Assembly: GCA_963817485.1 (NCBI GenBank)
Contig: CAWFOR010000012.1
Location: 62,001-126,000, forward strand
Length of the DNA stretch: 64,000 nt
Source: Hyphomicrobium_A sp963817485
Lineage (GTDB): Bacteria > Pseudomonadota > Alphaproteobacteria > Rhizobiales > Hyphomicrobiaceae
Direction: 5' to 3'
Shown here: positions 25,449 through 34,665 of the stretch, piece by piece
Position numbering within the stretch: the first letter of the stretch is position 1
Layout of the letters: each line of letters begins with the position of its first letter
Translations under genes and position numbers: made by a program
The notes under the pieces: model-generated
Seen by the model: the letters and a program-made list of their open reading frames with translations, nothing else
Databases searched by the model: none
What the model was told of the DNA's origin: nothing

Positions 25449-26906
25449 GTGACGAACGTTGAAAAGAGCGGGTTGAGACGCGAGGCGGCATTGTGCGCGG
25501 CTTTCGATGAGATGAACGGTGCCGGCGATGGGGTGCGTGTGCCCTATCAGGCGGTCGCCGAATGGCTCGAGACGCAGAAGCTCGACGACCTCAAGCAGAA
25601 GCTCGTGGAGGCGGAGACGTTGTTCCGCCGCACCGGCATCACCTTCGCGGTCTACGGCAGCCAGGACGCGTCCGAGAGGCTGATCCCCTTTGATATCATC
25701 CCGCGCATTCTGTCGGCGCAGGAGTGGCGGCGCCTCACAGGCGGCATCGAGCAGCGCGTGCGCGCGCTCAATGCCTTCATGTACGACATCTATCACCGGC
25801 AGGAGATCATCAAGGCCGGGAGGCTCCCCGAGGAGCTCGTCATCAACAACAGCGCCTTCGTGCCGGAGATGATCGGCGCCGAGCCGCCGCTCGGTATCTA
25901 CAGCCACATCATCGGCATCGACATCGTGCGCACGAGCGAGAACGATTTCTTCGTGCTGGAGGACAACACGCGCACGCCGTCCGGCGTCTCCTACATGCTG
26001 GAGAACCGGGAGACGATGATGCACATGTTCCCGGACCTGTTCGCCAGGAACCGCGTCGCGCCCGTCGAAAACTATCCCGACTATCTGCTGAAGACGCTTG
26101 AGAGCGTCGCGCCGAAGAACCTCGATCGCGAACCGACCATCGCGCTGCTGACACCCGGCCAATACAACAGCGCCTACTTCGAGCACTCCTTCCTCGCCGA
26201 CCAGATGGGCGTGGAGCTCGTCGAGGGCCACGATCTCACCATCGTCAACGGCGGCCTGCACATGAAGACGACGCAGGGCCTGCGCCAAGTCGACGTGCTC
26301 TACCGGCGCATCGACGACGATTTCATCGATCCGCTGGTATTCCGCTCCGATTCCGTGCTCGGTGTGCCGGGGCTGTTCGATCTCTATCGTGCCGGCCGCG
26401 TGACGATCGTCAACGCGCCGGGCTGCGGCATCGCAGACGACAAGGCGATCTACAGCTACATCCCCGAGATCATCAAATTCTACACCGGCCAGGCGCCCAT
26501 CCTGCAAAACGTGCCGACCTACAATTGCCGCAACAAGAAGGACCTCGCCTACGTGCTCGACAACCTGTCGAAGCTCGTCGTCAAGGAGGTGCACGGCTCG
26601 GGCGGCTACGGCATGCTCATCGGGCCGACGGCCTCGAAGGAGGAGATAGCGTCGTTCCGCGCCAAGCTCGAGGCGCAGCCCGACAACTACATCGCGCAGC
26701 CGACGCTGGCGCTCTCGACCTGCCCCACGCTGGTCGAAGCGGGCGTCGCGCCTCGCCACCTCGACCTACGCCCGTTCGTGCTCTACGGCGATCGCGTGCG
26801 GCTTGCCCCCGGCGGCCTCACGCGCGTTGCTCTGAAGCCCGGATCGCTCGTCGTCAACTCGAGCCAGGGCGGCGGCACCAAAGACACCTGGGTCCTGCAG
26901 GACTGA
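25449..26906 (+). CDS. Circularly permuted ATP-grasp protein of the Anbu cluster
   Basis: About 485 residues of the DUF404/DUF407 circularly permuted ATP-grasp family. Visible conserved stretches are AFDEMNGAG, ERLIPFDIIPRILSAQEWRR, RVRALNAFMYDIYHRQEIIK, DFFVLEDNTRTPSGVSYMLE, GLHMKTTQGLRQVDVLYRRI and VVKEVHGSGGYGMLIGP. ATP-grasp enzymes form peptide-like bonds; the substrate here is unknown. The start is uncertain. GTG 25449 is used; the frame is open to 25383, and a TTG nearer AFDEM is also possible. It is the first of four genes that recur together in bacteria with Anbu. Confidence 0.9.
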   Translation: MTNVEKSGLRREAALCAAFDEMNGAGDGVRVPYQAVAEWLETQKLDDLKQKLVEAETLFRRTGITFAVYGSQDASERLIPFDIIPRILSAQEWRRLTGGIEQRVRALNAFMYDIYHRQEIIKAGRLPEELVINNSAFVPEMIGAEPPLGIYSHIIGIDIVRTSENDFFVLEDNTRTPSGVSYMLENRETMMHMFPDLFARNRVAPVENYPDYLLKTLESVAPKNLDREPTIALLTPGQYNSAYFEHSFLADQMGVELVEGHDLTIVNGGLHMKTTQGLRQVDVLYRRIDDDFIDPLVFRSDSVLGVPGLFDLYRAGRVTIVNAPGCGIADDKAIYSYIPEIIKFYTGQAPILQNVPTYNCRNKKDLAYVLDNLSKLVVKEVHGSGGYGMLIGPTASKEEIASFRAKLEAQPDNYIAQPTLALSTCPTLVEAGVAPRHLDLRPFVLYGDRVRLAPGGLTRVALKPGSLVVNSSQGGGTKDTWVLQD

Positions 26907-26951
26907 ACGCTAGGGAAGAACGCTAAGGAACGGCGAAAGCCAGACACTCGC

Positions 26952-27902
26952 ATGTTGGGACGGACGGCCAACGACCTCTATTGGCTTGCGCGCTATGTCG
27001 AGCGCGCCGAGAACATGGCGCGCCTGATCGAGGTCGGGTACCGCATCGCGCTTTTGCCGCGCGACGGTGCCGGATACCACGATGAGGAATGGCGCTCCAC
27101 GCTCGCGAGCGCCGGCTGCGCGCAGGGCTACTTTGCCAAGCACGAGTCGCTCAACACGCGCGACGTCATCAACTACCTCCTGTTCGACTGCAACAATTCC
27201 TCCAGCGTCAAGGCGTGCCTGTCGGCAGCGCGCCGCAACGGCCGCGCTCAGCGCACCTCGCTCACCCGCGACATGTGGGAGAGCCTCAACAGCGCCTGGA
27301 TCGAGTTCGGCAACATCAAGCCGATCGGAATGACCGCGAGCGAGCTTCCGCGCGTCCTCGACTGGGTGCGCTCGCGCTCGGCGCTCTACCGCGGCGCGCT
27401 GCTCAATACTATCCTGCGCAACGACACCTTCTTCTTCAGCCAGCTCGGCACCTTCGTCGAGCGTGCCGACAACACGGCCCGCATCCTCGACGTGAAGTAT
27501 TACGTGCTGCTGCCGGAGCTCGCGATGGTCGGCGGCGGCGTCGACAACGTGCAGTGGGGCGCGATATTGCGCTCAGTCTCCGCGCACCGCAGCTACCGCT
27601 GGGTCTACAAGGAGAACTACAAGCCCTGGCGCATCGCCGAATATCTGATCCTCAATCAGGCGATGCCGAGGTCGCTGCGCTCCTGCTACCACGAGATGGC
27701 GGAGGCGCTCGATCAGCTCGCCAGCCTCTACGGCGACCGCTTCGCCTGCCACGCCACCGCGCAGGCGACGCAAGAGATTCTCGCAAAAGGCGATATCGAG
27801 CACATATTCCAGTCCGGGCTGCACGAGTTCCTCGAGGATTTCATCTCGCGCAACAACCGACTGGGCAGCGAGATCGCCGAGGCCTACCACTTCAACGCCT
27901 GA
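26952..27902 (+). CDS. Alpha-E domain protein of the Anbu cluster
   Basis: A 316-residue all-helical protein of the alpha-E (DUF403) family, starting MLGRTANDLYWLARYVERAE, the family's usual opening. Repeated conserved helices such as WESLNSAWIEFGNIKP and FSQLGTFVERADNTARILDV are visible. No catalytic motif is known. It lies 45 bp after the ATP-grasp gene and 4 bp before the transglutaminase gene, so it is clearly in the operon. In other genomes alpha-E and ATP-grasp proteins are also found fused, which suggests a complex. Confidence 0.93.
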   Translation: MLGRTANDLYWLARYVERAENMARLIEVGYRIALLPRDGAGYHDEEWRSTLASAGCAQGYFAKHESLNTRDVINYLLFDCNNSSSVKACLSAARRNGRAQRTSLTRDMWESLNSAWIEFGNIKPIGMTASELPRVLDWVRSRSALYRGALLNTILRNDTFFFSQLGTFVERADNTARILDVKYYVLLPELAMVGGGVDNVQWGAILRSVSAHRSYRWVYKENYKPWRIAEYLILNQAMPRSLRSCYHEMAEALDQLASLYGDRFACHATAQATQEILAKGDIEHIFQSGLHEFLEDFISRNNRLGSEIAEAYHFNA

Positions 27903-27906
27903 GAAG

Positions 27907-28728
27907 GTGAAGCGTCCCGTGATCGTCTCCATCTCCCATGTGACGCGGTACACGCTGGCGGCTCCCGCCCACTACTCCATTCAAAGCCTGCGCCTGACGC
28001 CGCCGTCCTTCGACGGGCAAAAGGTCGTGAGCTGGGGCATCGAGATGCCGCACATCATCGACGCGGTGCCGTTCCGCGACAGCTTCGGCAATATGGCGCA
28101 CCTCGTCTCGATCCCGGAGCCCCACAGCGCCATTACCATCATCGCGCAGGGGCTCGTCGAGACCCAGGACCGCGCCGGCTCTGTGCGCGGCCTCGTCGAG
28201 ACCGCACCCGTCCGCGTGTTCAAGCGGGAGACGCCGACGACGGCACCCGACGAAGGCATCCGCGCGCTCGCTGCCGGCGTGAAGGGAAAGGAGACGCTCG
28301 AGCGCATGCATGCGCTCATGACGGCGGTGCACGAGAGCGTCGACTATCTCGTCGGGGTGACCGATGCCCACACCTCGGCGGCGGAGGCTCTGAAGGAGGG
28401 GCGCGGCGTTTGCCAGGACCACGCCCACATTTTCATCTCGGCGGCGCGCGTCATGGGAGTTCCCGCGCGTTACGTTAACGGCTACTTCGTCACGGGGGGC
28501 GAGGAGCCGGCGGAGGCCCACCACGCCTGGGCCGAGGCCTGGATCGACGGACTGGGCTGGCTCGGGTTCGATCCCGCCAACGGCCTTTGCCCGACCGAGC
28601 GCTACATCCGCCTCGCCTGCGGCCTCGATGCGAGCTCGGCTGCGCCCATTCGCGGCACTCGCCGCGGCGGCTTCGAAGAGGTGCTTGACGTCGTCGTCGA
28701 AGTCCAGCAGCAAAGCGCCCAGCAGTGA
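27907..28728 (+). CDS. Transglutaminase-like cysteine protein of the Anbu cluster
   Basis: A 273-residue protein with the N-terminal beta domain (about 1-95) and transglutaminase core seen in this cluster. The core has cysteine in EGRGVCQDHAHIFISAAR, histidine in PAEAHHAWAEAWI and aspartate in GWLGFDPANG, a complete Cys-His-Asp triad. It may act as a peptidase or amidase on a peptide-like product of the ATP-grasp enzyme. The GTG start at 27907 follows GAGAAG, 4 bp after the alpha-E stop. The anbu start is 44 bp beyond its stop. Confidence 0.94.
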   Translation: MKRPVIVSISHVTRYTLAAPAHYSIQSLRLTPPSFDGQKVVSWGIEMPHIIDAVPFRDSFGNMAHLVSIPEPHSAITIIAQGLVETQDRAGSVRGLVETAPVRVFKRETPTTAPDEGIRALAAGVKGKETLERMHALMTAVHESVDYLVGVTDAHTSAAEALKEGRGVCQDHAHIFISAARVMGVPARYVNGYFVTGGEEPAEAHHAWAEAWIDGLGWLGFDPANGLCPTERYIRLACGLDASSAAPIRGTRRGGFEEVLDVVVEVQQQSAQQ

Positions 28729-28772
28729 GCCGCCGGCCGCCGGCCGGAGCAGAGGAAAATCAGGGGCAGGCG

Positions 28773-29504
28773 ATGACCTATTGCGTCGCGTTGCGGTTGA
28801 ACCGCGGGCTCGTGTTTGCGGCCGATACGCGCACCAATGCGGGCGTCGACAACATCGCTCAGTTCCGCAAGATCCACTATTGGTGCGAGCGCGGGGACCG
28901 GGTGATTGTGCTGCTGGCGGCAGGCAACCTATCGCTTACGCAGTCGGTTGTGAGCGTCCTCAACGAGCAGCTTCTCGACGCCGATCCGGAAAAGCCGAAC
29001 CTGCTCAACGTGCAGTCCATGTACAGGGCAGCGCGCCTCGTCGGCGATGCCGTGCGTAGTGTGCGCTCCTTCGACGGTCCTGCGCTCGACCTTGCCAAAA
29101 CCTCTTTTGCGGGATCGTTCATCCTCGGCGGCCAGATCAAGACGGAGCCCCCGCGGCTGTTCCAGATCTATCCCGAGGGGAACTTCATCGAGGCGACCGA
29201 CGACACGCCCTATTTCCAGATCGGCGAGCACAAGTACGGCAAACCGATCCTCGACCGCGTGGCCCAGCCCACCATGCGCCTGGGCGAGGCGGCAAAGCTG
29301 ATCCTCCTGTCGTTCGATTCGACGCTGCGCTCCAATCTCTCGGTCGGCATGCCGATAGACATTCTCGTCTACGAGCGCGACAGCCTCGATTTGCGCCGCG
29401 AGAAGCGGATCGACAAGGACAACGAGTATTTCAAGAAGCTCTCGAACGCTTGGTCCGAGGCGCTCAGGTCGGCATTCACCAAGATCGACGAGTTCGACGT
29501 CTGA
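28773..29504 (+). CDS. anbu: Anbu, proteasome-related protease subunit
   Basis: A 243-residue member of the ancestral beta-subunit (Anbu) branch of the proteasome/HslV superfamily. It starts MTYCVALRLNRGLVFAADTR. Removal of Met would expose the nucleophile Thr2, and the Asp in AADTRTNAG and Lys in FRKIHYW fit the family's active site. The start at 28773 follows AGGGGCAGG. It ends the ATP-grasp/alpha-E/transglutaminase/Anbu operon. Anbu proteins assemble into ring or helical particles, but their substrates are not established. A degraded copy of the gene's last part lies about 545 bp downstream. Confidence 0.95.
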   Translation: MTYCVALRLNRGLVFAADTRTNAGVDNIAQFRKIHYWCERGDRVIVLLAAGNLSLTQSVVSVLNEQLLDADPEKPNLLNVQSMYRAARLVGDAVRSVRSFDGPALDLAKTSFAGSFILGGQIKTEPPRLFQIYPEGNFIEATDDTPYFQIGEHKYGKPILDRVAQPTMRLGEAAKLILLSFDSTLRSNLSVGMPIDILVYERDSLDLRREKRIDKDNEYFKKLSNAWSEALRSAFTKIDEFDV

Positions 29505-29507
29505 GCG
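29471..29507 (+). repeat. Direct repeat, copy 1 (3' end of anbu)
   Basis: The last codons and stop of anbu. These 37 bases recur at 30017-30053 with two mismatches, and the first 26 are identical. The copies flank about 510 bp containing the orphan gene. Confidence 0.75.
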
Positions 29508-29569
29508 CCTGCGACACTGCGCATCACCAGTGTGTGGCTCGCATGCGGGCGCGACGGGCGACGGGGTGA

Positions 29570-29848
29570 TTAATCCTCGCTCTTCTTGACGTGCACGAGC
29601 TTGGGAGCGCGTGGCGATATTGGCTTCGGTGTCAACTCGGGGAGGCCATGCTGAAGAACCTCCATCCAATCACATCGCAAATCGTCGATCACCTGCAGCG
29701 TCTCGAGTTTGCCGAGCCCCTCGAGGAGGTCGCCTTCCCCCATCGCGCGCACTAGGGCGAGTACCGCTAGTTCTGCTTCTCGTTCGGACAAGCGGGGCTC
29801 GCCAGCCACCGGTATCAAATTTGGACGCTCTGTTCGGCGCGTGGTCAT
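29570..29848 (-). CDS. Small orphan protein of unknown function
   Basis: A 92-residue protein starting at ATG 29848, with AAGGGGAA 3 bp before the start, a good ribosome site. The sequence (SEREAELAVLALVRAMGEGD, GKLETLQVIDDLRCDWMEVL) is helical with a Lys-rich tail and no recognised domain. Third codon positions are much less GC-rich than in the neighbours, suggesting horizontal origin. It lies between the anbu stop and a degraded copy of the anbu 3' end, as if inserted there. It is not recognised as any family. Confidence 0.55.
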   Translation of the reverse strand: MTTRRTERPNLIPVAGEPRLSEREAELAVLALVRAMGEGDLLEGLGKLETLQVIDDLRCDWMEVLQHGLPELTPKPISPRAPKLVHVKKSED

Positions 29849-29922
29849 GCGTTCCCCTTATTCATCGCTACTCCGCCGCTGACCCATCATCCTCCAGTTC
29901 GCGCCGGCCGCCACCCTCGACT

Positions 29923-30065
29923 GATGTTCTCGTGAAGGAAATCTTCATTGACTGCCTTCTTGTCGATAAATCATTGCTCAGACAGTCTTGGCGCTGATGT
30001 AGCGCCAGGCCGAGCTGGCATTCACCAAGATCGACGAGTTCGTCGTCAGAGCGGCGCGCTGCGCA
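29923..30065 (+). pseudogene. Degraded copy of the anbu 3' end
   Basis: The core 30017-30053 matches the end of anbu, encoding AFTKIDEF in both, but here the stop codon is lost. Upstream, the reading DVLVKE (from 29923) recalls DILVYE in Anbu, and further residues align loosely before stops and frame changes intervene. It is therefore best read as the remnant of a second, diverged anbu copy or of a duplication made when DNA entered here. The rest of the gap (29849-30174) shows no gene apart from the ribosome site of ugd. Confidence 0.55.
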
Positions 30066-30174
30066 TTGGCGGTGCAAATAAGCCGCAATTGCCAGCCCCC
30101 GATCGCCTGGGGTAGGCGTGCGTTCGGATGCCGCGGGCACTGGTTCGGCGAACCCGCCATAGGGGAGGAAAGCC

Positions 30175-31488
30175 TTGAACATCTGCATGATCGGTGCCGG
30201 CTACGTCGGGCTCGTCTCCGCCGCCTGCTTCTCCGAGTTCGGCTGGACGGTGACCTGCGTCGACAAGGACCCGAACCGGCTGGCCGAGCTCAAGGCCGGC
30301 AACTCGCCGATCTACGAGCCGGGCCTCGACGATCTGCTCGCCCGCAACATGAAGGCCAAGCGCCTCCTGTTCACCGACGACCTCGCGGGCGCGGTGAAGG
30401 GCGCCGACATCGTGTTGCTCGCGGTCGGCACGCCCATGCGCCGCGGCGACGGCCACGCGGATCTCTCCTACGTCTACGGCGCGGTGGAAGATCTCGCCCC
30501 GCACCTCGACCACTTCACGGTGATCGTGACGAAGTCGACGGTTCCGGTCGGAACGAGCCGCGAGATCGAGCGTCGCCTGCGCGCGATCCGTCCCGACGGC
30601 GACTTCGCCGTCTGCTCCAACCCCGAGTTCCTGCGCGAGGGCTCCGCGATTCAGGATTTCATGCATCCCGACCGGGTGCTCGTTGGCACCGACGATGAGC
30701 GCGCGCGCGAGCTGATGGGCCGCCTCTACAAGCCGCTCGCCTTGCGCAATGCGCCCGTGATGTTCGTCGGCCGCGAGTCGGCGGAGCTCGCGAAATACGC
30801 CGCCAACGCCTTCCTCGCGCTGAAGATCAGCTTCATCAACGAGGTGGCCGATCTGTGCGAGGGCCTTGGCGCCGACGTGCAGGAGGTTGCCTCCGCGATC
30901 GGTAAGGATGGCCGCATCGGCGACAAGTTCCTGCATCCGGGGCCGGGCTATGGCGGCTCCTGCTTTCCCAAGGACGTGTCCGCGCTCATCCGCACCGCGC
31001 GCGAGGCCAAATCGCCGGTGTCGATCGTCGAGCAGGTGCAGCGCGTCAACGACGAGCGCAAGATCGCGATGGCGAGCCGTATCGAGCGCGCTTCGGGCGG
31101 CTCGGTGCGCGGCAAGACGGTGGCCATGCTCGGCGTCACCTTCAAGCCCAACACCGACGATATGCGCGATGCTCCGAGCTTGCTTATCGTGCCGATGCTG
31201 CAGGAGCGCGGCGCCACCGTGCGGGTGTTCGACCCGCAGGGCAAGAAGCATGGCGAGGCACTGCTCCCCGGCGTCGTGTGGTGCGAGAGCGCGCTCGATG
31301 CCGCGAACGGCGCCGACATTCTCGCCGTCGTCACCGAGTGGAACGAGTTCCGCGCGCTCAACCTCGAGCAGGCAAAGAGGACGATGCGCGGCAACGTTCT
31401 CGTCGATCTGCGCAACGTCTTCCCGGCGCAGCTCGCGCAGGACGCGGGCTTCCAGTACCTCGGCATCGGCCGCGGACAGGCGGGCTAG
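30175..31488 (+). CDS. ugd: UDP-glucose 6-dehydrogenase
   Basis: A 437-residue NAD-dependent enzyme that oxidises UDP-glucose to UDP-glucuronate for surface polysaccharides. It shows the N-terminal Rossmann motif MIGAGYVGLVSAACFSEFG, the KSTVPVGTS segment and the catalytic cysteine in GPGYGGSCFPKDVSAL. Length is normal. The TTG start at 30175 is supported by the strong AGGGGAGGAA 4 bp upstream and by the immediately following Rossmann strand. It is not in an obvious operon. The adjacent minus-strand gene is a decayed ABC transporter. Confidence 0.96.
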   Translation: MNICMIGAGYVGLVSAACFSEFGWTVTCVDKDPNRLAELKAGNSPIYEPGLDDLLARNMKAKRLLFTDDLAGAVKGADIVLLAVGTPMRRGDGHADLSYVYGAVEDLAPHLDHFTVIVTKSTVPVGTSREIERRLRAIRPDGDFAVCSNPEFLREGSAIQDFMHPDRVLVGTDDERARELMGRLYKPLALRNAPVMFVGRESAELAKYAANAFLALKISFINEVADLCEGLGADVQEVASAIGKDGRIGDKFLHPGPGYGGSCFPKDVSALIRTAREAKSPVSIVEQVQRVNDERKIAMASRIERASGGSVRGKTVAMLGVTFKPNTDDMRDAPSLLIVPMLQERGATVRVFDPQGKKHGEALLPGVVWCESALDAANGADILAVVTEWNEFRALNLEQAKRTMRGNVLVDLRNVFPAQLAQDAGFQYLGIGRGQAG

Positions 31489-31520
31489 GCTGCGGAGCCT
31501 TCACGTCGCCGGCCGGCGGG

Positions 31521-33274
31521 TTACTGCGTCCCCGTTCTCTGCAGCCGCACACACGGAGCGGGCGATTGGCGCAGAACCGCGTTGAGGACCTTCTCCTTGC
31601 GCCCGTACGCCGCGACGCGGCCATCGGCCAGCGCCAGCACGATTTCGACCGCCGCGAGAGCTCGCCTGCGATTGGCCACGACGACGACGATGCCGCCCCG
31701 CCGGCGCACGGTCGCAATCGCGCCGGCCAATCTGGCATCGCCTTCGGCGTCGAGGTTCGCGTCGGCCGCGTCGAGCACGACGAGGAACGGGTCGCCATAG
31801 AGTGCGCGCGCAAGAGCGATCCCGCGCAGAAGTGCGGGAGGAAACGCCTCGTGCGCGCCGTCGATCTGTGTGCGGTAGCCGCAGCGGCAATAGCTCGATC
31901 GTGCCGTTCACGCCGGCGGCACGCGCTGCGGCCGCGACCTTCTCGCCGCCTGCGCTCTCCTCGAAGCGCGAAATGTTGTCGGCGATGCTTCCATCGATCA
32001 GTCGGGTTTCATGCGGAAGATAGCCGATGTGAGCGCCGAGCTCTGCGGGACTCCAATCGGCAAGGGCGACGCCGTCGAGCCGGATGGCTCCGTGCCCGGG
32101 CCCAGGTTTCAGGATGCCGGCGAGCGCGCGGGCGAGCGTGGACTTCCCGCAGCCGGTAGGTCCGATGATGGCGAGGCCATCGCCGGCCTGCAGCTCGAAG
32201 CTAACGTCGCGCAGGACCGGGTCGGCGCAGCCGCGAACGGAAATCGACAGCCGCTCCACCGCGAGAGACTTGTTCGGCCGCGGCCGCGATGCCGATGGAG
32301 GGGCATGCTGCTCGCGGACGCCGAGCGCCGCGCTCAGCCGGGCATGGCACTGGCGCACCACGGCGAGGCTGCGCCAATGCGCAGCCGCCATCTCCAACGG
32401 TGCGAGCGCGCGTGAGAGGATGATCGAGGCCGCAAATATCGCCCCTGCGGCCATTTTGCCGTCGATGACGAGAAAGGCTCCGGTCCCGAGGATCCCGGAT
32501 TGCAGCGCCGGCCGCACCGCTTTGACGGCCGCGCTGAGCGCGCTCGCACGGCGCGCGGCGAGCGTTTGCGCCTGCAGGTGCCGGCGATTGAGCCTGGTCC
32601 AGCGCCGGTGCAATCCGCTTTCGAGCGCCATGGGCGCGACCACGGCCGCGCCGCGTGCGGAGCTCGCAAACGACCATCGTGCGCGCGCTGTCCGGACCGC
32701 GTGCGCCCCGCGGCGCGATCGCTGCGCTCCGCCGCGAGCGTAAGCCCGAGCAGGAGGCCCGCGGCCCCCGTGGCGAAGACGCCGAGCACAGGGGATGCAG
32801 CAGGCAGATTGCGCCGAGATAGACGGGAAGCCACGGCACGTCGAACAGCGCGGCCGGTGCTGGGCCTGACAGGAACACGCGCATCTGGTCGAGATCGCGC
32901 AGGGGCTGTGCGTCAGCACTACCTGGATTTACGTGACAAGCGAAGACGCGCGCGTTCAGCGCCCGGTCGAAACGCATCGCCGCTTCGCCGAGCAGGCGTG
33001 CACGGAAAAAATCGAGGATGCCGCTCGTGGCGTAGAGCGCCACCATGGCAAGCGTCAAAAGCGCGAGCGCCAGCTCGCTGCGTGACGGCAGGATACGGTT
33101 GTAGATCTCGAGCGTGTAGAGCGAGCCGGCGAGCGCCAGCACGTTGATCAGGCTGGACAGGAGCGCGGCCCCGATCAGCGAGCCTCGGCATCGACGCAAC
33201 GCTTGGACAACCGCACAGCCTTTCGCCCGCGGCCCGTTCCGCACCGCTCGTCGCACAATTTCCCCCCGCGCCAC
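31521..33274 (-). pseudogene. Type I secretion ABC transporter (PrtD/AprD-like), decayed
   Basis: Fragments in three frames line up with a fused permease-ATPase. The N-terminal part (33274 to about 32800) reads ALRRCRGSLIGAALLSSLIN, YNRILPSRSELALA and QPLRDLDQMRVFLSG. A frameshift near 32797 leads to PVLGVFATGAAGLLLGLTLA, another near 32680-32700 to the helix LGTGAFLVIDGKMAAGAIFA and Walker A GPTGCGKSTLARAL. A third near 31880 leads to GIALARALYGDPFLVVLD. The LSGGQ signature is missing (GAHEAFPPALLRG stands in its place), and Walker B has Asp-Ala where Asp-Glu is needed. This motif loss argues for true decay. No membrane-fusion partner (HlyD type) is adjacent. Confidence 0.85.
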
Positions 33275-33583
33275 GAAACGAGACCCGCTGGCGAGTGCCG
33301 ACCATGAAAGCCGGCGCCCATCCGGCTCCGAGTTCGCGTCGTGCGGAGGCTACTTCAGGTTCGCGCCGAGCACTACTGTAGGTTGTGTTAGTATTTTTAG
33401 TCACTTTTTGCGGGAAGGGTGCCAGCGAGGGGCTCCAGGTTGCGCAGCACAACTCAAACCCTGTTCCCGCAAGGAAAAAAGCAGACCGCGCTCGCGCAGG
33501 TGGCCGGATTTAGAATACAAAGGACGAACAGAGCCGCGAAAGCAGCGCGGCCGCTAGAAAGGGCGAATGGGAGCGCTCCAGGG
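33275..33583. other. Intergenic region before fbp
   Basis: No gene is supported in these 309 bp. A short AT-rich stretch at about 33376-33409 (TTGTGTTAGTATTTTTAGTC region) stands out from the GC-rich surroundings and is the likeliest promoter zone for fbp, or for the decayed transporter on the other strand. No precise elements can be assigned. Confidence 0.4.
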
Positions 33584-34624
33584 ATGAACCAGCAGCAGTC
33601 GCTTGCCGGCTATTTTGCCGGCTGGGCTCGTGGCAGGTCTGCGCGGCTGGCTGTGGCAGGCGTCGTCGGCGCCCTGGCAGACGCTAGTCTTGGCATCGCG
33701 GATGTCCTGAGCCAGGGCGCGCTCGCGGGCCAGCTCGGGCGGTCGACTGGCAAGCGCGGCGATGTCGACGACCAGAAGGAGATCGACGTTCTCGCCAACG
33801 ACCGCATCGTGACGGCGCTGCGCTCAGCCCCGGTCGCGGCGGTCGCCTCCGAGGAGATGGAGGACCCGCTCCTGCTCGACGCCAAGGCGCCGCTGCTCGT
33901 CGCCATCGATCCTCTCGACGGTTCGTCCAACGCCGACGCCAACGCATCGATCGGCACGATCTTCACGGTTCTGCCCGCACTCGAGCACAACGAGGAGCCG
34001 TCGGCCTTCCTGCAGCCGGGCGTCAACCAGCTCGCGGGCGGCTTCTTCCTCTACGGTCCCCAGATCGTGCTCGTCGTCAGCGTCGGCGCCGGCACGCAGA
34101 TCTTCACGCTCGACCGGAATCAGCAGAAGTTCCTGCTCACGCACGCGAAGGTCGAGATCCCGCCGCGCACCAGCGAGTACGCGATCAACACCTCGAACGC
34201 GCGCCACTGGGACGATCCCATCCAGACCTACGTCGATGACTGCAAGCGCGGCAAGGAGGGCCCGCGTGGGCGCGACTTCAATATGCGCTGGACCGGCACG
34301 CCGGTCGCCGACATCTACCGCATCCTGTCGCGCGGCGGCATTTACCTCTATCCGGGCGACAAGCGCCGCGACTTCCGCAACGGTCGCCTGCGGCTGATCT
34401 ACGAGGCAAACCCCATCGCGTGGATCGTCGAGCAGGCGGGCGGCGCGGCCACCACCGGACGCGAGCGCGTGCTGGAAATCGCTCCGAAGTCGCTGCACCA
34501 GCGGGTGCCGCTGATCGCGGGCTCGCGCATGGAGGTTGAGCACGCCGCGCGCCTGCACGATGGATCGCAGATGCGGGGCGAGCGTTCGCCCCTGTTCAGC
34601 CGCCGCGGATTGTTGCGGTTCTAG
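33584..34624 (+). CDS. fbp: Fructose-1,6-bisphosphatase, class I
   Basis: A 346-residue sugar phosphatase that converts fructose-1,6-bisphosphate to fructose-6-phosphate in gluconeogenesis and the Calvin cycle. It has the metal-binding segments VASEEMEDP and IDPLDGSSNADANASIGTIF and the substrate-binding RRDFRNGRLRLIYEANPIAW region. The start at 33584 (MNQQQSLAGYF) has only a weak CCAGGG before it; the longer frame from 33419 is non-conserved. It is followed 41 bp later by phosphoribulokinase, an arrangement typical of cbb operons. Confidence 0.95.
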   Translation: MNQQQSLAGYFAGWARGRSARLAVAGVVGALADASLGIADVLSQGALAGQLGRSTGKRGDVDDQKEIDVLANDRIVTALRSAPVAAVASEEMEDPLLLDAKAPLLVAIDPLDGSSNADANASIGTIFTVLPALEHNEEPSAFLQPGVNQLAGGFFLYGPQIVLVVSVGAGTQIFTLDRNQQKFLLTHAKVEIPPRTSEYAINTSNARHWDDPIQTYVDDCKRGKEGPRGRDFNMRWTGTPVADIYRILSRGGIYLYPGDKRRDFRNGRLRLIYEANPIAWIVEQAGGAATTGRERVLEIAPKSLHQRVPLIAGSRMEVEHAARLHDGSQMRGERSPLFSRRGLLRF

Positions 34625-34665
34625 GGCATTCTTAAACCGGTTGAGCTAGGCTTCTGCGGAAACCC

